From Leucobacter chromiisoli (lineage in GTDB: Bacteria > Actinomycetota > Actinomycetes > Actinomycetales > Microbacteriaceae): a DNA stretch of 64,000 bases. Under the pieces are notes generated by a model. The model was not told the DNA's origin. It was given only the letters and a program-made list of their open reading frames with translations, and ran no database searches. Positions 17,792 through 26,280 of the stretch are shown here, in pieces. The position numbers were made by a program, and so were the translations under genes. The stretch covers positions 1-64,000 of the forward strand of contig NZ_JAEHOH010000021.1 in the NCBI RefSeq assembly GCF_016522505.1, written 5' to 3'. Each line of letters starts with the position of its first letter. Position 1 is the stretch's first letter.

Positions 17792-18059
17792 GGAACGCCT
17801 GCCTTTCGGAACAGAGATGGTGTTCCGCCGGGCTGGTCGTGCGGCGCGAGGGATCCGGCAGCGCGGAAGGGCGCTGGGAGCGGGATCCGGGAGGGCGCGA
17901 GTCGCCGTGCGGATACGCACGGTGCACCTCGATCCGGCGCGCGACACGGTCGGCGCCTCGGGCGCGGAACGTGGGCGACTCAGATCTTCACGCCCCCAGT
18001 GTCTCAGGGCAGGGGGGCTCGCGCAAGATCCCGCCGCCCTGTTCGAGGCCGCGCCTCCG
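17792..18059. other. Noncoding leader region upstream of the ABC-F gene
   Basis: Together with the repeat array that follows, this makes a 496-bp gene-free gap between the divergent ABC-F and SRPBCC genes. Frames crossing it lack ribosome sites and family similarity. A long leader would be consistent with antibiotic- or stall-responsive attenuation known for ABC-F genes, but I could not identify a leader peptide with confidence. Confidence 0.4.
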
Positions 18060-18138
18060 ACCTCCGCGGGTGCGTCGAAACCGCGGAGGTTCCGATGCGA
18101 CCGCGGAGCTCCGATGCGACCGCGGAGCTCCGATGCGG
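18060..18138. repeat. Inverted repeat plus 19-bp tandem repeat
   Basis: A perfect 10-bp stem (ACCTCCGCGG at 18060-18069, CCGCGGAGGT at 18081-18090, 11-nt loop) overlaps nearly three copies of CCGCGGAGCTCCGATGCGA (18081-18100, 18101-18119, 18120-18138). A related CGATGC-ACCGCGGAG sequence occurs in the intergenic hairpin at 31897-31946. Confidence 0.85.
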
Positions 18139-18287
18139 GGCGAGGGGCGGTATTGGATGAGAGGCGGGGTTGGATGGGGGCGGGATTGGATGGGGTCGCG
18201 TGGGACAGGGCACCGGTGCGAGGGAAGGGTGGGGCGAGGGCGGTACGCTGGCAGTCCCGCGACCATCGCGGGCGACGGGAGGCGGCG

Positions 18288-18791
18288 ATGAGCATCGAGG
18301 CGACGGGACGCGTGATCCCGACCGACAGGGGCCGGGATCTCGTACTGGTGCGATCCCTCGCCGTGCCCGCGGAGGAGGCCTGGGAGTATCTCACCGAATC
18401 CGAGCTCACCGAGCGATGGTTCGGGCCGTGGGAGGGTGACGGCCGCCGTGGCGGCGCCGTCAGAGTGCGCATGCGCTTCGAGGATCACGAACCCGCGATC
18501 AGTCTGCTGATCCACGACTGCGAGGCTCCGCGGCGACTCGTGCTCGAGGCCGATCAGGAGGTCGGCGGGTGGAAGCTCGAGCTGCTCGTCGAGGAGGACG
18601 GCGAGGACGATTCGCTCGTCAGCTTCACGCATCACCTCGAGGGGCCGGACGTCGCCGGCATCGGCGAGATCGGCCCGGGCTGGGAGTACTACCTCGATCT
18701 GCTCGTCGCCGCGACGGAGGGCACCGAGCGCCCCGGCTTCGACCAGTACTACCCCGCACTGCGCGAACCCTATCTCGCCAAGCTCGCCTGA
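18288..18791 (+). CDS. SRPBCC (AHSA1/START-like) family protein
   Basis: A 167-residue protein with the AHSA1-type SRPBCC pattern: VRSLAVPAEEAWEYLTESELTERWFGPWEG near residues 20-50, RVRMRF, PRRLVLEAD, WKLELLVEED, VSFTHHL and a final GPGWEYYLDLLVAA helix. The helix-grip fold binds hydrophobic ligands; members are often annotated as activators of Hsp90 ATPase homologues, but no specific ligand or partner is indicated here. ATG 18288 has GGGAGG upstream. It is followed by the arr gene 118 bp later on the same strand. Confidence 0.85.
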   Translation: MSIEATGRVIPTDRGRDLVLVRSLAVPAEEAWEYLTESELTERWFGPWEGDGRRGGAVRVRMRFEDHEPAISLLIHDCEAPRRLVLEADQEVGGWKLELLVEEDGEDDSLVSFTHHLEGPDVAGIGEIGPGWEYYLDLLVAATEGTERPGFDQYYPALREPYLAKLA

Positions 18792-18909
18792 GCTCTGCCG
18801 CGGCGGCACGAGCCGGGCAGGAGCGGCGATCGTGTGGGAGAATCGGGATGAACGGGCGCTCGTGGCTCGCGAGCCCGCGTCGCCGCTTCATCGAGGAAGG
18901 TGGGCCGCA

Positions 18910-19329
18910 GTGGGCTCGGTGATGGACGAGGGGCCGTTCTTCCACGGCACGATCGCGGATCTCCGGGCGGGCGACCTCCTCTCGGCGGGGCATCGATCGA
19001 ACTACCGCCCCGAGATCGTGATGAATCACGTCTACTTCACCGCTCTGCTCGACGGCGCCGGGCTCGCCGCCGAGATCGCGGCGGAGCTCGCCGAGGGCGA
19101 CCCCGCACCGCGCGTCTACGCCGTCGAGCCGACCGGTGACTTCGAGGACGACCCGAACGTGACCGACAAGAAGTTCCCCGGAAACCCGACCCGGTCGTAC
19201 CGCAGCTCCGCTCCGCTCCGGGTCGTCCGAGAGGTCGCCGACTGGACGCGTCTGACGCCCGAGGCGCTGCAGATGTGGCGGGAGCGGTTGGCCGCGCTCC
19301 GCGACGAGCGGGCCGAGATCATCAACTGA
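18910..19329 (+). CDS. arr: Arr-family NAD-dependent rifampin ADP-ribosyltransferase
   Basis: A 139-residue protein matching the chromosomal Arr family throughout: FFHGTIADLRAGDLL (His of the active site), RSNY, NHVYFTALLDGA (Tyr), VYAVEPTGDFEDDPNVTDKK (Asp), FPGNPTRSYRS and RVVREVADW. Arr transfers ADP-ribose from NAD+ to the C23 hydroxyl of rifamycins and inactivates them. The three expected catalytic-site residues are all present, so it is probably active. GTG 18910 is chosen because GAGGAAGG lies at suitable distance; ATG 18922 is an alternative, and the ATG at 18832 would add an unrelated extension. Composition matches the neighbours, with no mobile element nearby, so it is likely intrinsic. 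Confidence 0.9.
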   Translation: MGSVMDEGPFFHGTIADLRAGDLLSAGHRSNYRPEIVMNHVYFTALLDGAGLAAEIAAELAEGDPAPRVYAVEPTGDFEDDPNVTDKKFPGNPTRSYRSSAPLRVVREVADWTRLTPEALQMWRERLAALRDERAEIIN

Positions 19330-19420
19330 CCCCGGCCCGTCGGCTTCCTCGACCCCTCCCGGCTCGAGAGCGGGGAGCCTGCGGATGTCGGCCGATCCAG
19401 CGCCGCCCGAGCGGCGGCGC

Positions 19421-20470
19421 TCAGATCGCGTATCCCTCGACCTGGCCCTCGGTGTTCGGCCTCCACCCGAGAGCGGGGGCGACGTGCTCCGCGAACGCCT
19501 GCAGCACGTGCAGGTTGTACTCCACGCCCAACTGGTTCGGGACCGTGAGCATCAGGGTGTCCGCGCTCATCACGGCCTCGTCGCGCCGCAACTGCTCGAT
19601 GAGGCGGTCGGGGGTGTCGGCGTAGGTCTTCCCGAACGTCGAGCGGAAGCCGTCAATGACGCCGATCTGATCCTGGTTCTCCCGCGATCGCAGGCCGAAG
19701 TACATCTCGTCGCGCTCGTCCACGATGGGAAAGACGCTGCGGCTCACGGAGACTCGGGGCGCACCCGTGTGCCCCGCCTCGCGGTACGCCGCGCGGAAGC
19801 GGTCGATCTGCTCCCGCTGCAGCGCGTCGAAGGGCTGCCCCGTCGCCTCGGTGAGCAGCGTCGAGCTCATGAGGTTCAGGCCTCGGGATCCGGCCCACTC
19901 GGCGGTCTCCCGCGATCCAGCACCCCACCACACGTGGTCGCGCAGGGTCGCCGAGCGCGGCTCGATCGCGAGGCGCCCGGCCGGGCCCATCCGGGGGTCG
20001 GCGTCGACGACGGTCTCACCCTCGACGGCCCGCAGGAAGAGGTCGAACTTCTGCTTGGCGAGGTCGGCGCCGCGGGGATCCTCCGATCCCGTGTACCCGA
20101 AGGCCTCGTATCCGCGCAGGGCGGTCTCGGGGGATCCCCGGCTCACGCCGAGCGCGAGGCGCCCCTCCGCGATGAGGTCGAGGGCGGCCGCCTCCTCGGC
20201 GAGGTACAGCGGGTTCTCGTAGCGCATGTCGATGACGCCCGTGCCGACCTCGATGCGCTTCGTCCGCGCCGCCATCGCCGTGAGCAGCGGGATCGGCGAG
20301 GCCGCCTGCCGCGCGAAGTGGTGCACGCGCACGTAGGCGCCGTTGACGCCGAGCCCGTCGGCCCCCTGCGCGAGGTCGATGGTCTGGTGCAGCATGTCGC
20401 CGGCGGACCGGGTCTGCGTGCCCGGCACGGCGCCGTAGTGGCCGAAGGACAGGAATCCGAATGCTCTCAT
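19421..20470 (-). CDS. LLM-class flavin-dependent oxidoreductase
   Basis: A 349-residue TIM-barrel protein of the luciferase-like monooxygenase family. Seen are the N-terminal strand MRAFGFLSFGHYG, the ADGLGVNGAYVRVHHFARQAASPIPLLTAMAARTKRIEVGTGV region (residues about 37-80), the LIAEGRLALGVSRGSPE segment that normally contacts FMN phosphate, and WWGAGSRETAEWA. It probably uses reduced FMN with oxygen to hydroxylate an unknown small substrate. It diverges from pepA, separated by 327 bp holding a 21-bp perfect inverted repeat and a G-rich tract. GCAAC-CC-GTTGC, a short palindrome at 20478-20489, lies just before its start codon and could be an operator. Confidence 0.87.
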   Translation of the reverse strand: MRAFGFLSFGHYGAVPGTQTRSAGDMLHQTIDLAQGADGLGVNGAYVRVHHFARQAASPIPLLTAMAARTKRIEVGTGVIDMRYENPLYLAEEAAALDLIAEGRLALGVSRGSPETALRGYEAFGYTGSEDPRGADLAKQKFDLFLRAVEGETVVDADPRMGPAGRLAIEPRSATLRDHVWWGAGSRETAEWAGSRGLNLMSSTLLTEATGQPFDALQREQIDRFRAAYREAGHTGAPRVSVSRSVFPIVDERDEMYFGLRSRENQDQIGVIDGFRSTFGKTYADTPDRLIEQLRRDEAVMSADTLMLTVPNQLGVEYNLHVLQAFAEHVAPALGWRPNTEGQVEGYAI

Positions 20471-20567
20471 GCGGGGTGCAACCCGTTGCGTGAAACTTCT
20501 ATTCCCATGAATATTTCTGGGGAGGATCAGAGGGCGGCACTGCGGCGGAGAGCAGGCCCCTCGCTCA

Positions 20568-20620
20568 GGTGGTCAGTAGGTGCTGCCTCCGGCGTCCCCA
20601 GGCAGCACCTACTGACCACC
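20568..20620. repeat. Perfect 21-bp inverted repeat between divergent genes
   Basis: Arms 20568-20588 and 20600-20620 are exact reverse complements of 21 bp around an 11-nt loop. It lies between the starts of the LLM gene (minus) and pepA (plus), where no terminator would be expected, and has no T-run. Confidence 0.92.
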
Positions 20621-20624
20621 AGAA

Positions 20625-20770
20625 GCGGAGCGGGCGGGGCGGGCGGGCCGGGATCGTGCGGGCCGGGGTCGCGCGGGCCGGCGAGGGGCGTGCGGGGTCG
20701 GCGAGGGCGGGCCGGGGTCGGATGGGCCGGGGTCGGGTGGGCTGGGGTCGCGCGGGCCGGCGAGGGCGGG
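20625..20770 (+). repeat. G-rich degenerate tandem repeat upstream of pepA
   Basis: About 145 bases of GGCCGGGGTCG/GCGGGCCGGCGAGGGCG-like units, with many runs of three to five G on the + strand. The repeats are degenerate. G-quadruplex formation is possible. No gene is recognisable in it. Confidence 0.75.
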
Positions 20771-20784
20771 ATGCGCAGCGCGAG

Positions 20785-20790
20785 TAGGGT
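20785..20790 (+). promoter_or_regulatory. -10 element, likely leaderless pepA transcript
   Basis: TAGGGT ends seven bases before ATG 20798, immediately downstream of the G-rich tract. Confidence 0.5.
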
Positions 20791-20797
20791 GGGGAGC

Positions 20798-22318
20798 ATG
20801 AGTGTCGTCATTGATCCCGCATTCGATCCCATCCCCTCACTGCGCAGCGTCGCCGACGTCGTGGTGACCGCCGAAGAGCCCGCCGATGCCCGGGCCCGGG
20901 CCTGCTACATCCCCTCGGAAGGCGACCTCCCCGACTGCGACGGCCTCGGCGACCTCGACCGCGACGCGCTCGCCGCAGCCGGCTTCACCGGTGCGAAGAA
21001 CCAGACGCTGCTGCTGCCAGGATCGCCGCTGCGCGTGCTCGTCGGGATCGGGGAGGGCATCGAGACGAGCGCGCAGCTGCGCGATGCCGTCGCCGCGTTC
21101 ACCCGGGCCGCCCGCGAGGCCGCGACGCTCGTGATCGACCTGCGCGGCGACGCGGTCGACGCGCGCACCGCCGCGCAGGTCGCCACCGAGGGCGCGATCC
21201 TCGCGCGCTACCGCTACGACGCGCTGAAGGGCGACCCCAAGACCGTCGCGCTCGAGACGGTGACGCTGCTCGTGGAGAGCGCCGACGTCGATGCGGCGCG
21301 CGAGGGGGTCGAGCGAGGTCGGATCCTCGCGCGCGCGGCCGGGCTCGCGAGGGATCTCGCCAACACCCCGCCGCGGCACCTCAGCGCCGTGAAGTTCGCC
21401 GAGATCGCCGAGAAGCTCGGCCCCGAGTTCGGGCTCGAGGTCGAGTCGTTCGACCGCCAGCAGCTCATGGATCTCGGCACCGGCGGCCTGCTCGGGGTGA
21501 ACGCGGGCAGCACCGAGGAGCCCCGCATGATCAAGGTCTCCTACCGGCCCGAGAACGCGACCGACGAGACCGCCCACCTCGCGCTGGTCGGCAAGGGCAT
21601 CATGTACGACTCGGGCGGGATCAGCCTGAAGCCGTCGAACGCGATGCACGCCGCCATGAAGTTCGACATGATGGGCGCCGCCGCGGTGTTCGCCTCGATG
21701 ACCTCGCTGCGCGAGCTCGGCGTCGGCACCGCGGTGACCGGTTGGCTGATGTGCACCGACAACATGCCCTCGGGCAGCGCCACCAAGCTGGGCGACGTGC
21801 TCACGATCCGCGGCGGCAAGACCGTCGAGGTGAAGAACACGGACGCGGAGGGGCGCTTGGTGATGGCCGACGGGCTCGTGCTCGCCACGGAGGAGGAGCG
21901 CCGCCCCGACGCCATCGTCGACATCGCGACGCTCACCGGCGCCGCGATGATGGCTCTCGGCACCCGGACGGCGGCCATGCTCGCCAACAACGACGCGCTC
22001 GCGGAGCAGCTGCAGGCCGCGGCCGACGCGAGCGACGAGAACACCTGGCGCCTGCCGCTCGACCACCGGTACCGCGATCAGCTGAAGTCGAACGTCGCCG
22101 ACCTCTCCAACATCGGAGGGCAGTACGCGGGCGTGATCCTCGCCGCGCTCTTCCTCAACGAGTTCGTCGACGGGCTGCCCTGGGGGCACCTCGACATCGC
22201 GGGCACGATGCAGGCCGAGAGCGACGACCTGTGGCGCTCGGTCGGCTCCACCGGCTTCGGCGCCCGGCTGCTGACGGAGTTCGCCGCCGCCTTCGAGGCT
22301 CCCGAGACCGAGGGATAG
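20798..22318 (+). CDS. pepA: Leucyl aminopeptidase (M17)
   Basis: A 506-residue M17 cytosolic aminopeptidase. The C-terminal catalytic domain is intact: LVGKGIMYDSGGISLKPS, MKFDMMGAAAV, the family signature NTDAEGRLVMAD near residues 346-357, and DIATLTGAAMMALG. These contain the Lys, Asp and Glu ligands for two metal ions. The enzyme works as a hexamer and releases N-terminal residues from peptides. The N-terminal domain is about 170 residues, normal for the family. Start 20798 is supported by the TAGGGT -10 element; no spaced Shine-Dalgarno is present. It may share a transcript with otsAB 95 bp downstream. Confidence 0.95.
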   Translation: MSVVIDPAFDPIPSLRSVADVVVTAEEPADARARACYIPSEGDLPDCDGLGDLDRDALAAAGFTGAKNQTLLLPGSPLRVLVGIGEGIETSAQLRDAVAAFTRAAREAATLVIDLRGDAVDARTAAQVATEGAILARYRYDALKGDPKTVALETVTLLVESADVDAAREGVERGRILARAAGLARDLANTPPRHLSAVKFAEIAEKLGPEFGLEVESFDRQQLMDLGTGGLLGVNAGSTEEPRMIKVSYRPENATDETAHLALVGKGIMYDSGGISLKPSNAMHAAMKFDMMGAAAVFASMTSLRELGVGTAVTGWLMCTDNMPSGSATKLGDVLTIRGGKTVEVKNTDAEGRLVMADGLVLATEEERRPDAIVDIATLTGAAMMALGTRTAAMLANNDALAEQLQAAADASDENTWRLPLDHRYRDQLKSNVADLSNIGGQYAGVILAALFLNEFVDGLPWGHLDIAGTMQAESDDLWRSVGSTGFGARLLTEFAAAFEAPETEG

Positions 22319-22413
22319 CCCCGAGGCCGAGGGATAGCGGCGGGGACCGTTCTCACGAGTCGTCGCTAAACTGGCGCCGAGCCGAATTGGACACCATCAG
22401 ACGAGGAGGCGCC

Positions 22414-24801
22414 ATGCCGCAGGACGACGTCGCAGCACCGACCGGCCATGAGTTCGTGGTGGTTTCGAACCGCCTGCCCGTGGACCGGGTCACCGACGAG
22501 AACGGCAACGTCACCTGGCGCACCTCGCCCGGCGGGCTGGTCACGGCGATGGAACCGGTGGTTCGGGATCTCGGCTGCGTCTGGGTCGGCTGGCCCGGCA
22601 GCATCGACGAGCATATCGAGCCGTTCACGGTCGGCGGCACCGAACTGCTGCCGGTCTCCCTCGACGCGACGGAGTTCGCCGAGTACTACGAGGGCTTCTC
22701 GAACGACACCATCTGGCCGCTCTACCACGACGTCATCTCCCCTCCCGGCTACCACCGGGAATGGTGGGACCGCTACGTCAGCGTGAACCAGCGGTTCGCC
22801 GACGCGGCGGCCTCGGTTGCGGCGCAGGGGGCCACGGTCTGGGTCCACGACTACCAGCTGCAGCTCGTGCCGGGGATGCTGCGCGAGCTGCGGCCCGACC
22901 TGGTGATCGCCTTCTTCCTGCACATCCCGTGGCCCTCGCACGGCCTCTTCGGCCAGCTGCCCTGGCGCCGCAAGGTGCTGCAGGGGCTGCTCGGCGCCGA
23001 TGTGATCGGCTTCCAGCGGGTCGCCGACGCCGCGAACTTCCGCTCGGCCGTGCGCCGCTTCGTCGGCGCTCCCTCGAACGGCAACATGATCGTGCTGTCG
23101 GAGCGGCCCGCGACGCGGGGACGGAAGCGCCTGCCCGCCAGGCGCGTCCTCGCCCAGGAGTTCCCGATCTCCATCGACGCCGAGGCCTTCGCCGAGCTCG
23201 CGGCCTCGGAGTCGGTGCGGCTCCGGGCCAGGCAGATCCGAGAGGAGCTCGGCAATCCCGAGAAGATCATCCTCGGCGTCGACCGCCTCGACTACACGAA
23301 GGGGATCCGCCACCGGCTGAAGGCCTTCTCCGAGCTCCTGCGCGACGGCGAGGTGAAAGCCGGCGACGTGACCCTCGTCCAGGTGGCGAGCCCGAGCCGA
23401 GAGCGCGTGGAGGCGTACCAGCACCTGCGCGACGAGATCGAGGTGACGGTCGGCCGCATCAACGGGGACTACGGCACGATCGCGCACAGCCCCGTCGTCT
23501 ACCTGCACCGGGGGTACCCGAGGGAGGAGATGGCGGCCCTCTACCTCGCCGCCGACGTGCTCGCCGTGACCGCGCTGCGCGACGGCATGAACCTCGTCGC
23601 CAAGGAGTACGCGGCCTGCCGCTCGGACGAGCAGGGCGTGCTCGTGCTCAGCGAGTTCGCCGGGGCGGCCGACGAGCTGCGCAGGGCGCTCCTGGTGAAC
23701 CCGCACGACATCGACGGCATGAAGGCCGCCTTCATGGAGGCGCTGCGCATGTCGGAGACCGAGCAGCGCCAGCGCATGCGGGCGATGCGGCGCGTCATCT
23801 TCCGCGCCGACGTCGCCCGCTGGTCCGAGGACTTCCTGCGGTCCGTGGAGGCCGCGGCGGAGCACCGCCGCCAGACGGGCGGCGACCCCGTCAACGGCGA
23901 GGCGCCGCCGACCTCGCCGATCTTCCTGCCCCGGGGCATCGACGCGGCCCTGCGCCGGCTCGCCGCCGAGCCGCAGCTGCTCATCGCCTGCGACTTCGAC
24001 GGCACCCTGGCACCCATCGTGACGCGGCCCGAGGACGCGCGGATCCTGCCGCGGGCCGAGCAGGCCCTCGCCGTGCTGCAGGATGCACCCGGCGTGCAGG
24101 TGGCCCTCATCTCGGGGCGATCCGTCGAGAGCCTCGCGGAGACGGGGGTGCACGTCGACGGCAGGATCATCGCCGGATCGCACGGAGCCGAGCTCGTGGG
24201 GCTGCCGAGCGCCGAGGCGCCCGTTCCTCCCGAGCCGGGCGACGCCCCGCTCTCGGACGCGGAGCCCCGCTGGGGAGCCGCGGTGGCGCCGTCCGAGTCC
24301 GAGCGCGAGCAGCTCGGGCGCCTCATGGCGGTGCTCGAACCGCGGGTGGCCGCCGTGCCGGGCGCGTGGATCGAGGAGAAGCCGCTCGGGGCGGCCGTGC
24401 ACGTGCGTCAGGTGCAGGATCCGACCACCGCCGAGAACCTGCTCCTCGCACTCGAGAACGAGACGGGGAGCACCAACGCGCACGGCCTCGTGGTGCACAC
24501 CCGGAGCGGCAAGAGCGTGCTCGAGTTCTCGGTGCGCGAGGCCGACAAGGGCAGCGTGCTGAGGCGGATCAGGGAGGCGCTGCCCGAGGGGCCGACGGTG
24601 TTCATCGGCGACGACGTCACGGACGAGGACGCGCTGCGGGCGCTCGGAGCCGGCGATCTCGGGGTTCGGGTGGGCAGCGCCGACTCGGTGGCGGAGTACC
24701 GCGTCGCCGATCCCGAGGAGGTGGCCGCGCTGCTCGCCCGCCTCGCGGAGCTGCGCACCGGCGTCGTGGTCGGCTCCGAGTACGTGGAGTACCCGGAGTA
24801 G
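22414..24801 (+). CDS. otsAB: Trehalose-6-phosphate synthase / phosphatase fusion
   Basis: A 795-residue bifunctional protein. Residues about 10-490 are a GT20 trehalose-6-phosphate synthase ([89 protein letters not shown]). After a linker, residues about 515-795 are a HAD-type phosphatase with CDFDGTLAP (nucleophile D527, acid D529), ALISGRS and [16 protein letters not shown]. It would make trehalose from UDP-glucose and glucose-6-phosphate in one polypeptide, for osmotic and desiccation protection. ATG 22414 has GAGGAGG upstream. galU, in this window at 33.6 kb, supplies UDP-glucose. Confidence 0.94.
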   Translation: MPQDDVAAPTGHEFVVVSNRLPVDRVTDENGNVTWRTSPGGLVTAMEPVVRDLGCVWVGWPGSIDEHIEPFTVGGTELLPVSLDATEFAEYYEGFSNDTIWPLYHDVISPPGYHREWWDRYVSVNQRFADAAASVAAQGATVWVHDYQLQLVPGMLRELRPDLVIAFFLHIPWPSHGLFGQLPWRRKVLQGLLGADVIGFQRVADAANFRSAVRRFVGAPSNGNMIVLSERPATRGRKRLPARRVLAQEFPISIDAEAFAELAASESVRLRARQIREELGNPEKIILGVDRLDYTKGIRHRLKAFSELLRDGEVKAGDVTLVQVASPSRERVEAYQHLRDEIEVTVGRINGDYGTIAHSPVVYLHRGYPREEMAALYLAADVLAVTALRDGMNLVAKEYAACRSDEQGVLVLSEFAGAADELRRALLVNPHDIDGMKAAFMEALRMSETEQRQRMRAMRRVIFRADVARWSEDFLRSVEAAAEHRRQTGGDPVNGEAPPTSPIFLPRGIDAALRRLAAEPQLLIACDFDGTLAPIVTRPEDARILPRAEQALAVLQDAPGVQVALISGRSVESLAETGVHVDGRIIAGSHGAELVGLPSAEAPVPPEPGDAPLSDAEPRWGAAVAPSESEREQLGRLMAVLEPRVAAVPGAWIEEKPLGAAVHVRQVQDPTTAENLLLALENETGSTNAHGLVVHTRSGKSVLEFSVREADKGSVLRRIREALPEGPTVFIGDDVTDEDALRALGAGDLGVRVGSADSVAEYRVADPEEVAALLARLAELRTGVVVGSEYVEYPE

Positions 24802-24838
24802 CGGACGCCGGGTCCCGACCCCGCCGAAGGGTGGTTGG

Positions 24839-26233
24839 ATGGAGGGCATGAGCCTGCTTGCCGACCGCGACCGCTACATCGACCGCTTCACCGAGTTCGT
24901 GAGGGAGGCCCCGACCTCCTACCACGCGGTGCGAGCGCTCGCGGAGACGCTCTCGGCGGAGGGCTTCGACGAGCGCCTCGAGGTCGACGCCTGGGCGCCG
25001 CTCGACGGCGGCGACCGCGGATTCGTCCGTCGCGACGGCGCGCTCATCGCGTGGCGCGCCGGCGCCGATCTCACCGCCGAGAGCCCGGTCCGCATCCTCG
25101 GCAGCCACACCGACTCTCCGGGCTTCGTGCTGAAGCCGCAGCCCGATTTCTCCGCGGAGGGGTGGGCCCAGGCCGGCGTCGAGGTCTACGGCGGCCCGCT
25201 GCTGAACTCCTGGCTCGATCGGGATCTCGGCTTCGCCGGCCGAGTCGTGACCCGCGACGGTGCCGAGCACCTCGTGCGCACCGGCCCGGTGGCCAGGATC
25301 CCGCAGCTCGCGATCCACCTCGACCGGGAGGCCAACTCGGGTCTGACGCTCGACCGGCAGCGCCACGTGCAGCCGATCCTGGGCACGGCCGGCACCGCGG
25401 GCGCCGTGGGCGCGGCGGGGGCGAATGGCACCGCGGGGTCGGCGGGCGTGCTCGGGCTGCTCGCGGCGTCGGCGGGCATCGAGGCCGCCGAGATCGCGGG
25501 CACCGACGTGCGTCTCTTCGACACCCAGGAGCCCGGCCGCATCGGGGCCGCGGCCGAGCTCTACGCCTCGCCGCGGCTCGACAACCTCAGCTCGGTCGTC
25601 GCCGGTCTCGTCGCGATCCTCGAGACGGAGCCCGCCCCGGGCACCATCGCCGTGCTCGCCGCCTTCGACCACGAGGAGTTGGGCTCGGAGACGCGATCCG
25701 GCGCCTGCGGCCCGTTCCTGGAGGAGGTGCTCGGCCGGCTCCGCGCGGGACTCGCGGGGCGCTCTGACGCGGGATCCGGGACCGAGACCGCAGCGCGGTT
25801 CGACGCGACCGCCGAGCGGCTCGCCGAGGCGGAAGCCCGCGCGCTCGCGGCATCGTGGTGCCTGTCGGCCGACGCCGGGCACGCCGTGCACCCGAACTAC
25901 CCCGAGAAGCACGATCCGCGCGTGCGGCCCCGCCCCGGCGCGGGCCCCATGCTCAAGATCAACGCGAACCAGCGCTACGCCAGCGACGCGCACGGCGCCG
26001 CGCTCTGGAAGCGGGCCTGCACCGCCGCCGGCGTCCCGACCCAGGACTTCGTCTCCAACAACACCGTGCCGTGCGGGTCGACGATCGGACCCCTGACGGC
26101 GACGCGGCTCGGGATCCGCACCGTCGACGTCGGGGTGCCGCTGCTGTCGATGCACTCGGCGCGGGAGCTCGCGCACGTCGACGACCTGCACGGGCTCGCG
26201 CGAGCGACGAGCGCCTTCTTCGCGGGCGCGTAG
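24839..26233 (+). CDS. M18 family aminopeptidase
   Basis: A 464-residue zinc aminopeptidase of family M18. Motifs are GSHTDSPGFVLKP (metal His/Asp), LNSWLDRDLGFAGRV, PQLAIHLDREAN, LFDTQEP, SPRLDNLSSVVAGL, AAFDHEELGSETRSGA, SADAGHAVHPNYPEKHDP and a C-terminal MHSARELAHVDD, covering all expected metal ligands. It probably removes acidic or other N-terminal residues from peptides in the cytoplasm. A Gly/Ala-rich insertion lies at about residues 181-205. The start could be ATG 24839 or ATG 24848; the first has AAGGGTGG at normal spacing. It follows otsAB by 37 bp and precedes the permease by 47 bp. Confidence 0.92.
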   Translation: MEGMSLLADRDRYIDRFTEFVREAPTSYHAVRALAETLSAEGFDERLEVDAWAPLDGGDRGFVRRDGALIAWRAGADLTAESPVRILGSHTDSPGFVLKPQPDFSAEGWAQAGVEVYGGPLLNSWLDRDLGFAGRVVTRDGAEHLVRTGPVARIPQLAIHLDREANSGLTLDRQRHVQPILGTAGTAGAVGAAGANGTAGSAGVLGLLAASAGIEAAEIAGTDVRLFDTQEPGRIGAAAELYASPRLDNLSSVVAGLVAILETEPAPGTIAVLAAFDHEELGSETRSGACGPFLEEVLGRLRAGLAGRSDAGSGTETAARFDATAERLAEAEARALAASWCLSADAGHAVHPNYPEKHDPRVRPRPGAGPMLKINANQRYASDAHGAALWKRACTAAGVPTQDFVSNNTVPCGSTIGPLTATRLGIRTVDVGVPLLSMHSARELAHVDDLHGLARATSAFFAGA

Positions 26234-26280
26234 GCGCTACACTCATGCGTTGGCGAAACACCGAACCCGAGGAGAACCCG

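Noticed and set aside
18832-18909. Upstream ATG extending the Arr protein
   Set aside because: The added residues are not part of the Arr family and the extension crosses a good ribosome site for GTG 18910.
18910-19329. Arr gene as recently acquired resistance cassette
   Set aside because: No integron, transposase or composition change is seen; chromosomal arr is common in actinobacteria.
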